A DNA stretch of 64,000 nucleotides from Fodinicurvata sp. EGI_FJ10296 (GTDB lineage: Bacteria; Pseudomonadota; Alphaproteobacteria; DSM-16000; Inquilinaceae). The position numbers and the translations under genes were made by a program. The stretch is from positions 238,513 through 302,512 of the forward strand of contig NZ_JBFCVL010000008.1 of assembly GCF_040712075.1 (NCBI RefSeq). The letters run 5' to 3'. The notes under the pieces are model-generated. The model saw only the letters and a list, made by a program, of their open reading frames with translations. It had not been told where the DNA came from and ran no database searches. Below, piece by piece: positions 1-10,905 of the stretch. Position 1 is the first letter of the stretch. Each line of letters opens with the position of its first letter.

Positions 1-1238
1 TCATACGACTCCAGTGCCGACGCCGGGCCCAGCGCTCCCAGCGTCGGCCGCGACGACAGAAGACGTGTTGCCACCCGGCGCACCGCGGTCGCATCGACCG
101 CCGCCAGCGATTCCAGCTGCTCCTCCATGCTCAGCACGCGGCCATAGATCAGCATCTGCTGGCCGGCCTGTTCGCATCGGGCCATCGTGCTTTCCATGCC
201 CATAACAAGTCCGGCACGGAGTTGCGCGCGGGCCCGCTCGACCTCTTCGTCGGTCACTTCGCCGGTGACCGCCATGAGCTGGTCGCACAGCACCGGCACC
301 AATTCTGTCGCATCCTCACCGCCGGTACCGGCATAGACGCCGAACAATCCCGAATCGCAATAGGACGAACTGAAACTGTGAATGGTGTAGACGAGGCCGC
401 GCTTCTCGCGGATCTCCTGAAACAGACGCGACGACATTCCGCCGCCGAGCAGCGTCGCCAGCACGTTCATCGCGTGGAAGTCGGGATCGTGGTAGCCGAC
501 CCCGTCGAAGCCGAGCAGCAAATGAAGCTGCTCCAGATCCTTGTTCTCGCGATATTCGCCGCCACCGTAGCGGGCCGGCGTATCGGGGACAGCCGGCGTT
601 GACGGCAGATCGCCGAACAGGGCCGCCGCCTGTTCCACGATCCGATCGTGCTCGACCAGCCCTGACGCTGACAGGACCATGTTGGGTCCGGCATAATGCT
701 GGCGCAGATAGGCAATGATCGCCTCGCGCGGCAGGCTCGAAACGACATCCGGCAACCCCAGCACCGGTCGTCCAAGCCCCTGATCCGGGAATGCCGCCGT
801 CTGGAAATGATCGAATATGATATCGTCGGGCGTGTCGTTCGCCTGGCCAATTTCCTGCAGCACGACGGAGCGTTCGCGCGCCAGTTCCTCGGCGTCGAAT
901 AGCGAATTCTGCAGAATGTCAGCCGTCACATCCATGGCCAGGGGTACGTCTTCGGCCAGAACCCGCGAATAGAACGCCGTCACCTCACGGCTGGTAAAGG
1001 CGTTCATATGGCCGCCGACGGTCTCCAGCGCCTCGGCGATCGCCGCCGCGTTGCGGCGCTCGGTCCCTTTGAAGACCATATGCTCCAGCAAATGGGCCAC
1101 GCCGTTGACCTCGGGCGCCTCGTTGCGGGTCCCGGCCCCGACCCAGAGTCCGACGCTGGCGCTGCGCACGGTCTCGATGTGGTCGGTGACGACGCGCAGC
1201 CCGCTCGGTAATGTCGTAACTTTGATATCCGTCAACAC
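1..1238 (-). CDS. M16 family zinc peptidase (processing-peptidase-like), C-terminus cut by window edge
   Basis: The minus strand reads open from a GTG at 1238 to base 1 (412 codons) without a stop. The N-terminal part carries the inverted zinc motif HxxEH as HLLEH, about residues 47-51, followed by a typical M16 sequence with phenylalanine- and lysine-rich residues (HMVFKGT). The last visible residues (ALGPASALESY) match the usual C-terminus of the family, so only about ten residues should be missing. M16 peptidases of this size are related to the mitochondrial processing peptidase beta subunit and degrade peptides. The start is GTG with a purine-rich AAGGAAG about 12 bases upstream; the adjacent TTG is an alternative. 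It lies 51 bases after threonine synthase, an order common in alphaproteobacteria. The gene is easy to miss because it has no ATG start and no stop in the window. Confidence 0.9.
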   Translation of the reverse strand, partial: MLTDIKVTTLPSGLRVVTDHIETVRSASVGLWVGAGTRNEAPEVNGVAHLLEHMVFKGTERRNAAAIAEALETVGGHMNAFTSREVTAFYSRVLAEDVPLAMDVTADILQNSLFDAEELARERSVVLQEIGQANDTPDDIIFDHFQTAAFPDQGLGRPVLGLPDVVSSLPREAIIAYLRQHYAGPNMVLSASGLVEHDRIVEQAAALFGDLPSTPAVPDTPARYGGGEYRENKDLEQLHLLLGFDGVGYHDPDFHAMNVLATLLGGGMSSRLFQEIREKRGLVYTIHSFSSSYCDSGLFGVYAGTGGEDATELVPVLCDQLMAVTGEVTDEEVERARAQLRAGLVMGMESTMARCEQAGQQMLIYGRVLSMEEQLESLAAVDATAVRRVATRLLSSRPTLGALGPASALESY

Positions 1239-1289
1239 GATCGTATCGTCTTCCTTTCGCAACGATGACTGACGCCAACGGCGCTGGTT

Positions 1290-2705
1290 TCAGGCGAACA
1301 CGCGCCCATGCTGCTTGATATGGGATTGCAGCACCGCAAGATCAGCCGGCAATACCGCCGATCGCTCCTCGCGATCGAAAAGATCGGCCAGACGGGGCGG
1401 CAACGACGGGCGGAAACCCGTCGCGCGTTCCACGGCGTCCGGGAACTTGGCCGGGTGGGCGCAAGCCAGGGCGACGATGGGTGTCGGGTCCGGGATGTCG
1501 GCTTGCATTGCCGCATTCACGCCGACAGCCGTGTGCGGATCGATCACCTGCCCGGTCCGCTCATGGATGCCGCGTATGGTCGCGATAATGCCGTCGTCGT
1601 CCAGCTTGTGGCTTGTGAACAGCCGCTCAGCACGCTCCATCTGCGATCGGCCCAGATTGAAACGACCCGTGCTGCGGAACGATTCCATGTCGTCCCGTAC
1701 CTTTGCGCCGTCACGGTCGTGCAGGTCGAACAGCAGGCGCTCGAAATTCGACGATACCTGGATATCCATGGACGGGCTGAGCGTCGGAACCACGGCGCTC
1801 GTTTCCATGGCCCCGGACCGGAAAAAGCGGTCCAGAATGTCATTCGTATTCGACCCGATGATCAGCTTTTCGACCGGCAACCCCATCTGTATGGCGGCAT
1901 AGGCGGCATAGACATTGCCGAAATTTCCGGTCGGCACACTGAATGCGACGCGGCGGTCGGGCGCACCCAGCGCCAGTCCGGCGGCGAAGTAATAGACCGT
2001 CTGGGCCATGATCCGGGCCCAGTTGATACTGTTGACAGCGGACAGTCCGGCGGCGTCCCGGAAAGAACTGTCGTTGAACATCGCCTTGACCAGCGCCTGA
2101 CAGTCGTCGAACGACCCCTTGACGGCTATGGTGTGGACGTTTTCCGACGCCACGGTCGTCATCTGGCGGCGCTGGACGTCGGATACCCGGCCTTCGGGAT
2201 AGAGAATGAAAATATCCAGGTTGTCGCGATCGCGGCAGGCCTCGATCGCCGCCGATCCCGTGTCGCCGGAGGTCGCGCCGACGATCGTGATCTTTTCGCC
2301 GCGCTGCGCCAGCACATGATCGAACAACCGCCCCAGCAACTGAAGCGCGTAATCCTTGAAGGCGATGGTCGGGCCATGAAAAAGCTCCATCAGCCAGAGC
2401 CGATGGTCAAGTTGAACCAGCGGGGCTACCGCCTGATGAAGGAAGCCGCGGTCGGGATCGTCGCCGTACGTTTCGTCTGCGATCCGCTGGAGCGTATCGT
2501 CGTCGATCGTACCACCCACGAATGGTCTGATCAGGCGCGCCGCAAGCCGGGGATACGGCAAGCCGGCCAGTTCGCGCAGATCCTGTGCCGTCAGGAACGG
2601 CCATTCCTCGGGTACGTACAATCCGCCGTCGCGGGCGAGTCCCGCGAGCAGAACGTCGTCGAACGACAATGCGGGGCCCGTGCCCCGGGTGCTGATGTAT
2701 CGCAC
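1290..2705 (-). CDS. thrC: threonine synthase
   Basis: 471 residues. It converts O-phosphohomoserine to threonine with pyridoxal phosphate, the last step of threonine synthesis, in the cytosol. The N-terminus MRYISTRG and the motif GPTIAFKDYALQ near residue 110, holding the PLP-binding lysine, are those of the bacterial long-type threonine synthase. A GDTGSAA phosphate-binding loop follows. Full family length. The start is GTG at 2705 with no strong Shine-Dalgarno. It is followed closely by the M16 peptidase gene and preceded by the M32 carboxypeptidase gene, all on the minus strand; the 160-base gap upstream could hold its own promoter, but I see no clear one. Confidence 0.97.
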   Translation of the reverse strand: MRYISTRGTGPALSFDDVLLAGLARDGGLYVPEEWPFLTAQDLRELAGLPYPRLAARLIRPFVGGTIDDDTLQRIADETYGDDPDRGFLHQAVAPLVQLDHRLWLMELFHGPTIAFKDYALQLLGRLFDHVLAQRGEKITIVGATSGDTGSAAIEACRDRDNLDIFILYPEGRVSDVQRRQMTTVASENVHTIAVKGSFDDCQALVKAMFNDSSFRDAAGLSAVNSINWARIMAQTVYYFAAGLALGAPDRRVAFSVPTGNFGNVYAAYAAIQMGLPVEKLIIGSNTNDILDRFFRSGAMETSAVVPTLSPSMDIQVSSNFERLLFDLHDRDGAKVRDDMESFRSTGRFNLGRSQMERAERLFTSHKLDDDGIIATIRGIHERTGQVIDPHTAVGVNAAMQADIPDPTPIVALACAHPAKFPDAVERATGFRPSLPPRLADLFDREERSAVLPADLAVLQSHIKQHGRVFA

Positions 2706-2865
2706 TGTGTTGCCGCTTTCGTATGCCAGAGTCTCTAGAGACGGGGTGTCGAATTCCCTCTACCGTATACGACGGGGGCGTTGCGCGGCAACCGCTGGCA
2801 ACGCGCCACACCCGCATGCCTGCCCGCCAGTCGATTCCGGCTCGCTGGCGCAGCCAGCGCGACCG

Positions 2866-4416
2866 TCACGCCGTGGTACGAGCCGGGGCGTGGTATCGCC
2901 GCTGAAGATGCACCTTGAAAGCGGTCGCATTTAGCGGACGTCCGGTTGCCCGCTGAATGATGCCGCCCGTACTGTCGGAAGCGCCGACGCTGTGAATGTT
3001 CGACCGCAACCACTGGACGATCGGCGCGAACCGTCCCTCGGCGACCAGTTCTTCAATGCTGCAACCCTCGGATTGCCGCAGTGACTCGTCGGCCGCCTCG
3101 GCAAACTGTGCGGCGGCCAGGGCGCCGAGGGTATAGGTCGGGAAGTACCCCCAGATACCCGCCGGCCAATGAATGTCTTGCAAGCACCCCAGGGTATCGT
3201 TCGGCGGCACCAGCCCCAGCAGGTCGCGCATGCCGTCGTTCCAGGCACCCGGCAGGTCGCCCAGCGCGAGATCGCCCGCCAGCATCGCCTGTTCCAGGCG
3301 GTACCGAAGGATCACGTGCAGCGGGTACGTCACTTCGTCGGCATCGACGCGGATATGACCGGGTTCGACCCTGATCGCACGACGGTACAACGTCTCCTCG
3401 TCCCAATCGCCACCCCGTCCACCGAAAGTGTCGATCAAGAGCGGCCGAACGAATGTCTGGAACGCGCGGCTTCGGCTGATCTGCATCTCGATGAACAGCG
3501 ACTGGCTCTCGTGCAGGGTCATTCCCCGCGATTCGCCGACCGGCTGGTCGAGCCAGCCTGTCGGGCGACCCTGTTCATACAGCGCATGACCGGTTTCATG
3601 GAGTACGCCCATCAGGGCGGCGCTGAAATCGTTTTCGTCATACCGGGTGGTGATGCGGACATCGTTCGTCGATCCCCCGCAGAACGGATGGATGCTGGTA
3701 TCCAGCCGGCCCCGCTCGAAGTCGAACCCGAGCCGAGCCATCAAAGTCTCGGCGATGTCCTTCTGAGAGGGTAAAGCGAAGGGTCCCGGAGGCGCCGGCG
3801 CGTCGGCCGTTTGCCGTTGCGCCTCCAACACCGTGGGCAAGATCTCGGGTATATAACCGGCCAGATCGGCAAAAACCGGATCGATGGCCGCCGCCCGCAT
3901 GCCGGGGTCGTGCCGGTCCAGCAGGGCATCGTATAGCGGCAGATCCAGGGCAGCGCCGACCGCCGCGCCAATTTCCCGCTGATGATCCAGGACCGACTGC
4001 AAATATGGTTTGAGCGTTTTGAAGTCAGCATCACACCGGGCCGATCGCCATGCCATTTCGGCAGCGGAGACCGCTCGCGAACTGGCTGCGACGAGATCGG
4101 CGGGCACGGCCGTCTCGTGACTGTGAATCCGGCGCATTTCGGCCAGATTGGCACGATCTCGGGCGTCGAGATCGCGCTGATCGGCTTCGGCACGATCCAG
4201 GTCGTCAGCCAGCGCCGGTTCCGACAGGATTTCATGCGCCACGACCCGCAACGTGGCCATCGACTGGGAGCGCCGGTCCGCCGCGCCGGTGGGCATCATC
4301 GACTCGGTATCCCAGTGAAGTGTTCCCAATGCATCGGAAAGCGCGGCATGGCGGGCAAAGGCCGCTTTCAGCCGGCCATAGGGCGACGCCGGATCGTCTG
4401 CTCGGTCTGTCGTCAT
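2866..4416 (-). CDS. M32 family carboxypeptidase (carboxypeptidase Taq type)
   Basis: 516 residues, the usual length for M32 metallocarboxypeptidases, which remove C-terminal residues from peptides in the cytosol. The zinc motif HExxH appears as HETGH in GVLHETGHALYEQ, about residues 266-270, and the downstream glutamate region (GMTLHESQSLFIE) is present. The N-terminal LHWDTESMMP segment is characteristic. The start ATG overlaps the stop of the SURF1 gene by four bases (ATGA, 4413-4416), so it is translationally coupled to the cytochrome oxidase operon. Nothing else ties it functionally to oxidase assembly; it may simply ride on the operon. Confidence 0.95.
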   Translation of the reverse strand: MTTDRADDPASPYGRLKAAFARHAALSDALGTLHWDTESMMPTGAADRRSQSMATLRVVAHEILSEPALADDLDRAEADQRDLDARDRANLAEMRRIHSHETAVPADLVAASSRAVSAAEMAWRSARCDADFKTLKPYLQSVLDHQREIGAAVGAALDLPLYDALLDRHDPGMRAAAIDPVFADLAGYIPEILPTVLEAQRQTADAPAPPGPFALPSQKDIAETLMARLGFDFERGRLDTSIHPFCGGSTNDVRITTRYDENDFSAALMGVLHETGHALYEQGRPTGWLDQPVGESRGMTLHESQSLFIEMQISRSRAFQTFVRPLLIDTFGGRGGDWDEETLYRRAIRVEPGHIRVDADEVTYPLHVILRYRLEQAMLAGDLALGDLPGAWNDGMRDLLGLVPPNDTLGCLQDIHWPAGIWGYFPTYTLGALAAAQFAEAADESLRQSEGCSIEELVAEGRFAPIVQWLRSNIHSVGASDSTGGIIQRATGRPLNATAFKVHLQRRYHAPARTTA

Positions 4417-5156
4417 CGGGAGTCCTCGGGCTCGTCGCCGGGTTCCCGACGCAGAAAGGTGACGAAATAAACGCCGATCATCGTCAGCGCCAGCGCATAC
4501 CAGGTCAGCGCGTATTCAAGGTGATTGTTGGGGATGTTCATCCTGGTCTGCCCGGCTATCGGCAGCGCCCCGTCCGGCATGGATGGCGAGTCCCGCACTT
4601 CGAATATCAGCGGTCCGGGATTATCGATGCCGGCTTCGCGGGCCATGGCCGCGAGGTCGGGCCAGAACCAGTCGTTGCGTTCCGGGTCGTTGTCAGGCTG
4701 CATCCATGCCTGATCGCCCGGCACACGGGCAATGGCCGTGAGCGACACCGGGCCGTCGACCAGCCCCTCTACCCTATCGCTTTGCGGGCGGCGATCGATC
4801 GGCACCCAGCCACGATTGACCAGGACGAACGAACCGTCGGGGCGTTCCAGCGGCGTAACGACATGAACGCCGGTCTGGCCGTCCCTGGTTCGGGCAACCA
4901 GATGCATTTCGAGATCATGGAGATAGCGCCCAGCCAGCCGGACGGGGCGGTAGTCCCAGTCGTCGGCTTCGCCCTCCGGGACCGTCGCCGGCAATTCGAC
5001 GGGCTCGGCGCCGGCCCGTTCCTCGATTCGGTCCAGCAGATCAGACTTCCAGTCCAGTCGGTAGACCTGCCATGTTCCGAGCCCGATCAGGATGACAAGC
5101 GCAACGATGACCGAAATCGTGGCCGAGATCGGTGGCCGGAATCTATGTCCCATCAT
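4413..5156 (-). CDS. SURF1 family cytochrome c oxidase assembly protein
   Basis: About 247 residues from the ATG at 5156; a GTG at 5168 would add four. SURF1 is an inner-membrane factor that helps insert heme a into oxidase subunit I. The architecture is right: an N-terminal membrane helix running into GTWQVYRLDWK, a periplasmic domain with the family stretch VNRGWVPIDRR, and a C-terminal helix beginning HLEYALTWYALALT. It overlaps the upstream DUF983 gene by 14 bases and the downstream M32 gene by four, so it sits in the middle of a tightly coupled operon. The exact start is the only uncertainty. Confidence 0.93.
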   Translation of the reverse strand: MMGHRFRPPISATISVIVALVILIGLGTWQVYRLDWKSDLLDRIEERAGAEPVELPATVPEGEADDWDYRPVRLAGRYLHDLEMHLVARTRDGQTGVHVVTPLERPDGSFVLVNRGWVPIDRRPQSDRVEGLVDGPVSLTAIARVPGDQAWMQPDNDPERNDWFWPDLAAMAREAGIDNPGPLIFEVRDSPSMPDGALPIAGQTRMNIPNNHLEYALTWYALALTMIGVYFVTFLRREPGDEPEDSR

Positions 5157-5529
5157 CGTCGCCCGCACCCCGTTCGAATTCGGACCGGCGATAGCGAAAC
5201 TGAAGCGCCGTCATATAGGCCTTTATCGGCCGCAGCAGGACCGCCGTCAGACCGAAGACCAGACCGCCTCCGGCAAGGGCGTGAACCCAAATCGCCGGCG
5301 CCCATCGGGCCTCGATCCAGAGAACGAAGGGCACTGCCAGAAAGCCGAGAATGAAGATCATGAAAACGGCCGGCCCGTCGCCGCTGTCGTTTTCGGCCAG
5401 TCGCAGACCGCAATGGTCGCAGCGGTCGACGACCGTCAAATAGCCCCGGAACAACGAGCCGACACCGCAGCGCGGGCATTTGGCGCCCAGCGCTGCGGAT
5501 ATGGGAGAAACCGTGTCGTGATACGCCAT
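5143..5529 (-). CDS. DUF983 family membrane protein
   Basis: 128 residues. Two CxxC pairs near the N-terminus (CPRCG and CDHCG, roughly residues 18-41) suggest a zinc-ribbon-like cytosolic head, followed by two hydrophobic helices (about 55-75 and 82-103) and a basic tail. This is the layout of DUF983, a family found almost always between ctaE and SURF1 in alphaproteobacterial oxidase operons. Its molecular role is not established; a part in oxidase biogenesis is inferred from context only. It lies 23 bases after ctaE and overlaps the SURF1 gene. Confidence 0.9.
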   Translation of the reverse strand: MAYHDTVSPISAALGAKCPRCGVGSLFRGYLTVVDRCDHCGLRLAENDSGDGPAVFMIFILGFLAVPFVLWIEARWAPAIWVHALAGGGLVFGLTAVLLRPIKAYMTALQFRYRRSEFERGAGDDDGT

Positions 5530-5552
5530 CCGCTATCCGACCGCTGCCGGGA

Positions 5553-6395
5553 TCAATGGGCCAGATCGCCGCCGCCCCACCAATAGACCGAAACGAAGAG
5601 GAACAGCCAGACGACGTCGACGAAATGCCAGTACCAGGCGGCCGCCTCGAATCCGAAATGGCTGTCTTTGGTGAAATGGCCCGGTCGGGTCGTACGCCAC
5701 CAGCACACCGCCAGAAAGATCGTCCCGATGATCACATGGAACCCGTGAAATCCGGTCGCCATGTAAAAGGTCGACGAATAGATGCCGTCCGCAAATCCGA
5801 AGGTCGCGTGGCTGTACTCGTATGCCTGGAGACATGTGAAAATGACGCCGAGCAGCACCGTTATCCCGAGAGCCTGGCTGGCCTCGCGATTGTGACCTTC
5901 GAGCAGGGCATGGTGCGCCCATGTGACCGTGCATCCGGAGAGCAGCAGCACCAGCGTCATCATGAACGGCAACGAAAAGGGGTCAAAGGTTGCAACGCCT
6001 TCCGGCGGCCACACACCGTCGGCCGGATAAAGCGCAGCCCCGAAGAAGGCCCAGAAGAACGCGGCGAAGAACATCACTTCGGACGCGATAAACAGCAGCA
6101 TACCGTACCGCAGCCCCAGCTTGACGACGCTGGTGTGTGCCCGCTCGTGAACCGATTCCTTGATGACGTCGGCCCACCATCCCGCCATGCAGACAAGAAC
6201 CGCGACAAAGCCGAGGACCAGTAACCACGTCCCCATGTCGTGCATCCACATCACGCCGCCGGTCGCCATGATGCCCGCTGCCATCGCGGTCACGAGCGGC
6301 CAGGCGCTTGGGCTCAGCAGGTGATATGGATGGGGTGGGCCGGATTCCATGTCCGGTCCGCTGCCGTCCTGATGGTGGGCGGTGGTCTCGCTCAT
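5553..6395 (-). CDS. ctaE: cytochrome c oxidase subunit III
   Basis: 280 residues, seven predicted membrane helices. Subunit III of aa3-type oxidase stabilises the complex and proton uptake. Recognisable stretches are [13 protein letters not shown] at the start, [15 protein letters not shown] and [13 protein letters not shown], and the C-terminus [16 protein letters not shown], which contains the conserved histidine and aspartate. It starts 23 bases after the ctaG stop. Length and order are canonical. Confidence 0.98.
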   Translation of the reverse strand: MSETTAHHQDGSGPDMESGPPHPYHLLSPSAWPLVTAMAAGIMATGGVMWMHDMGTWLLVLGFVAVLVCMAGWWADVIKESVHERAHTSVVKLGLRYGMLLFIASEVMFFAAFFWAFFGAALYPADGVWPPEGVATFDPFSLPFMMTLVLLLSGCTVTWAHHALLEGHNREASQALGITVLLGVIFTCLQAYEYSHATFGFADGIYSSTFYMATGFHGFHVIIGTIFLAVCWWRTTRPGHFTKDSHFGFEAAAWYWHFVDVVWLFLFVSVYWWGGGDLAH

Positions 6396-6418
6396 ATCCC
6401 GTTCAACCCCGATACAGT

Positions 6419-7036
6419 TTAGGTTCGCGGCTCCGGCGCCGTCGCCGAAGCCGATTGTTCGACCGATTGATAATAGCCTTCAACCGCGTCGTCCAGTTCC
6501 TCGCTCTCGGTCGGATAGAATGTGTAGGAAAGGGTCACCGATGTGACGTCGTCAAGCGTGCGTTCGTCGGCGATGGCCGCGTCAATATAGAAGTAGACCG
6601 GGAGCTCCATCGTTTCGCCCGGCTGGAGCGTCTGCTCGCCGAAGCAGAAGCATTCCATCTTCTGGAAATAGGCACCGACCTGGAACGGCGAGACATTGTA
6701 AACGGCCATTCCCGTAACCGGCCGATCGGAAGTATTCTCAACGCGGTAGTATGCGAGATTGGGTTCTCCGACCCGGACCGTCATGCGCCCTGTCTCGGAA
6801 GTGAACTCCCACGGCAATGCGGCGTCGGCCCGCGCCACGAAACGCACTTGTATTTCGCGGTCCAGGATCTCGGTTGAGTATCCCTCGGCGACCTGAGTCG
6901 TGCCGCCATATCCTGTGACCCTGCAGAACAGATCGTACAGCGGCACGGCGGCAAAACTGACCCCGACCATGCCAAATACGAGTCCGAACAGCGACACCAT
7001 GACGGTTTTGTTGCGGCGGCGCAGGCGATCGGACAT
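6419..7036 (-). CDS. ctaG: cytochrome c oxidase assembly protein CtaG (Cox11 type)
   Basis: About 205 residues from the ATG at 7036. It is a membrane-anchored copper chaperone that delivers Cu(B) to oxidase subunit I. One N-terminal membrane helix is followed by [13 protein letters not shown] and the copper-binding CFCF motif in [12 protein letters not shown]. The reading frame stays open upstream to 7096, but that stretch overlaps the preceding small gene, and the start six bases after that gene's stop gives a normal CtaG N-terminus ([12 protein letters not shown]). The C-terminus is slightly longer than usual and acidic. Confidence 0.95.
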   Translation of the reverse strand: MSDRLRRRNKTVMVSLFGLVFGMVGVSFAAVPLYDLFCRVTGYGGTTQVAEGYSTEILDREIQVRFVARADAALPWEFTSETGRMTVRVGEPNLAYYRVENTSDRPVTGMAVYNVSPFQVGAYFQKMECFCFGEQTLQPGETMELPVYFYIDAAIADERTLDDVTSVTLSYTFYPTESEELDDAVEGYYQSVEQSASATAPEPRT

Positions 7037-7041
7037 GGCGA

Positions 7042-7200
7042 CTACAGACCGCTTTCGAAATTGACCATGGTGATGATCCAGACCAACGCCACCCAAGCCG
7101 CCAGGGCGAGCGCAAGGGCAGTGTTCTTGCCGCGTCGGCGCCGCTCCATGGCATCGCGCTCCGATTCGGCATTCATTTCGATACTCCGACCATCAGACAT
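7042..7200 (-). CDS. small single-helix membrane protein between ctaB and ctaG (CoxF-like)
   Basis: A 52-residue frame, ATG at 7200 to TAG at 7042. The N-terminal half is charged (MSDGRSIEMNAESERDAMER, then a run of arginines) and the rest is one hydrophobic helix with two tryptophans (about residues 28-46). It starts directly after the ctaB stop and ends five bases before the ctaG start, so the three genes form one translational unit. Small single-helix genes are usual in this slot in alphaproteobacterial oxidase operons, where they are annotated as CoxF or hypothetical. Function is unknown; by position it may assist heme or copper insertion. Confidence 0.8.
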   Translation of the reverse strand: MSDGRSIEMNAESERDAMERRRRGKNTALALALAAWVALVWIITMVNFESGL

Positions 7201-8220
7201 TCAAACCAGTCCCCGCATCCAGATGATATTGTCGGCGATCAAGAGACCGAAAACGCCGAACAGATAAATGATGGAATACCCGAACATGCGGCGGGCGGCT
7301 TTGTGGTTCGTTGTCGCGCCGTTCTCAAGAAAAACCGCCAGCGCATACCGGATGAAAACCAGGCTCAGCGCGGCAGCGCCGACTCCGTAAATGGGGCCGG
7401 TTGCGCCAAGCAGCCACGGGGCGACGGCGACCGGCGCCAGTGCGACCGTATAGCCCAGAATTTGCCGGCGTGTCGCGCTTTCTCCGGCGACCACGGGCAG
7501 CATCGGGATGCCGGCTCGGCGGTAGTCGCTGCTGCGATAGAGGCTCAGGGCCCAGAAATGCGGTGGCGTCCAAAGAAAGATGATCGCGAAGAGCAAGAGC
7601 GGAACGACCGTTGCATCACCGGTAACCGCCGCCCAGCCGATCATTGGCGGAAAGGCGCCGGCTGCACCACCAATAACGATATTCTGCGGCGTCCTGCGCT
7701 TCAGCCACATCGTGTAGACGAAAACATAAAAGCCCGAGGCAAACGCCAGTATGGCCGCGGCAAACCAGTTGACAGACAACCCCAGCAACAGGATCGACGC
7801 CACTGTCAATATAACCCCGAACGCCAGCGCATCATCGGGCGAAATTTTTCCGGTCACGATCGGTCGACGTTGCGTTCGCGACATGACGGCATCGATGTCG
7901 CGGTCGAACCACATATTGATGCAGCCGGCCGCACCGGCGCCGACGGCGATGCAAAGGATTGCCGTCACCGCCAGAACCGGATGGATCGAGCCGGGCGCGG
8001 CGATCAACCCCGCAATGCCGGAAAATACCACAAGCGACATGACACGGGGCTTGAGCAGTGCGACGTAGTCGCGCCAGGTGCCGTCGCCGGGGATTGGACC
8101 GCTGTCAGGAGAATTCCCGAGAGTCGACGCGGGGGACGATCCGGCGGATGATCCCACGGGCGAAAAGCCGGTCGGCGCCGTCGCGCCGCTGTCGATCACG
8201 ATATCGGACATCGAAGTCAT
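7201..8220 (-). CDS. ctaB: protoheme IX farnesyltransferase (heme O synthase)
   Basis: About 339 residues from the ATG at 8220 (a second ATG at 8211 is equally possible). This UbiA-family membrane enzyme transfers farnesyl to heme b to make heme O, the precursor of heme A in the oxidase. The aspartate-rich motif MWFDRDIDAVMSRTQRRP is present, as is the second loop FLWTPPHFWALSLYRSSDYR. Eight to nine membrane helices. The N-terminus carries a variable, serine- and proline-rich extension of about 35 residues. The longer frame reaching 8319 runs through a strong hairpin and is unlikely to be translated from there. Confidence 0.96.
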   Translation of the reverse strand: MTSMSDIVIDSGATAPTGFSPVGSSAGSSPASTLGNSPDSGPIPGDGTWRDYVALLKPRVMSLVVFSGIAGLIAAPGSIHPVLAVTAILCIAVGAGAAGCINMWFDRDIDAVMSRTQRRPIVTGKISPDDALAFGVILTVASILLLGLSVNWFAAAILAFASGFYVFVYTMWLKRRTPQNIVIGGAAGAFPPMIGWAAVTGDATVVPLLLFAIIFLWTPPHFWALSLYRSSDYRRAGIPMLPVVAGESATRRQILGYTVALAPVAVAPWLLGATGPIYGVGAAALSLVFIRYALAVFLENGATTNHKAARRMFGYSIIYLFGVFGLLIADNIIWMRGLV

Positions 8221-8237
8221 CTCATCCGTCAAAAGGT

Positions 8238-8279
8238 GAAGCCGCCTGCACCGCAAGAATGCGGTGCAGCGGCGGCTTC
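8238..8279 (-). terminator. strong hairpin between ctaD and ctaB (attenuator- or terminator-like)
   Basis: Two arms, 8238-8255 and 8260-8279, are complementary over 18 pairs with a two-base bulge at 8269-8270 and a four-base loop. Read on the minus strand, the hairpin is followed by ACCTTTT and then within 18 bases by the ctaB start. It lies after the ctaD stop, so it could end part of the ctaCD transcript and set a lower level of the assembly genes, or protect the 3' end of ctaCD mRNA. Confidence 0.75.
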
Positions 8280-8380
8280 GCCGGTTTGCTGCCCCAATCC
8301 CGGGGTCTTTATCGGCCAAAGCCGAATGGGAGCAGGCGAGATCGATACCGACCGCCCCCGCTCCCGTGCACAGATCCGGA

Positions 8381-9988
<1,608 letters not shown>

Positions 9989-10023
9989 TCACTTTCTTTG
10001 GGTTGCTCTGCCCGAACGGGGGG

Positions 10024-10905
10024 TCAGTTCGCCAACTCGGCGACCTGACGCCGAGCAACCGCTTCTTCATACGTACCGGTCAAAAGCACCGGTGGATTTT
10101 CCGGATCGATGTCCGCATCAGCGGTCTGCTCGATCACCCAGTCATCGAATTCCTCGCGGCTGACGGCGCGGACCTCCACCGGCATGAAGCCGTGGCCCGT
10201 CCCGCAGATCTCCGAGCACATTCCATAGTAGGTGCCCTCTTCCTCGATTCGAACCCAGGTCTCGTTCATGCGGCCGGGAATGGCATCCTGTTTCACGCCG
10301 AAGGCCGGCACGGCCCAGCTATGGAGAACATCACCCGCCGAAACAAGAATCTGGATGTTCGTGTCGACCGGAAGGACAACGGCATTGTCAACCGACAGCA
10401 TCCGGGTCTGATCGGGACCGATTTCCTCGTCCGGGACCATATAGCTGGAATATTCGCCGATTTGCTGATCGGGATATTCGTAGCCCCAGTACCATTGATA
10501 GCCATTGGCGATCAGCGTCATTTCCGGGTCCGTCGTGCGATCCATGAAGTAGAGGACCCGGAACGAGGGAACGGCAATCACGAGCAGGATCAGGACCGGC
10601 ACGATCGTCCAGACGACCTCGATCACCGTGTTGTGTGATGTCCTGGACGGTGTCGGATTGGCCGACGCCCGGAACCGCCAGCCCACATAGATCAGCAGTG
10701 CCAGAACGAACAGCGTGATCGCGGTGATGATGACGAGCAGAAGATTGTGGAAATCGTTCAGCTCGGCCATGACCGGTGACGCCGCTTCCTGAAACCCCAT
10801 TTGCCAGCCTTCCGGCATCTGGGCCACCGCCGGCGCAGCAATACCCGCCAGGCCCAGGCCGGCTAAGGCAGCGGCGGCTTTTACGGCTCGATTGTTCAGT
10901 CGCAT
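10024..10905 (-). CDS. ctaC: cytochrome c oxidase subunit II
   Basis: About 293 residues from the ATG at 10905. It accepts electrons from cytochrome c through the binuclear Cu(A) centre. A signal peptide (cleavage probably after APAVA, residue about 28) is followed by two membrane helices and a periplasmic cupredoxin domain. The Cu(A) motif CSEICGTGHGFMPVEV has both cysteines, the histidine and the methionine. The upstream in-frame extension to 10965 is basic and reads through a leader hairpin, so the start before the signal peptide is preferred. First gene of the oxidase operon. Confidence 0.98.
   Translation of the reverse strand: MRLNNRAVKAAAALAGLGLAGIAAPAVAQMPEGWQMGFQEAASPVMAELNDFHNLLLVIITAITLFVLALLIYVGWRFRASANPTPSRTSHNTVIEVVWTIVPVLILLVIAVPSFRVLYFMDRTTDPEMTLIANGYQWYWGYEYPDQQIGEYSSYMVPDEEIGPDQTRMLSVDNAVVLPVDTNIQILVSAGDVLHSWAVPAFGVKQDAIPGRMNETWVRIEEEGTYYGMCSEICGTGHGFMPVEVRAVSREEFDDWVIEQTADADIDPENPPVLLTGTYEEAVARRQVAELAN

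Noticed and set aside
1308..2738. 476-codon open frame on the plus strand
   Set aside because: It lies wholly opposite thrC; its length comes from high GC content, and the protein has no recognisable domain.
2706..2865. Small gene or riboswitch upstream of thrC
   Set aside because: No conserved fold, start or helix-forming sequence could be identified; frames here are shadows.
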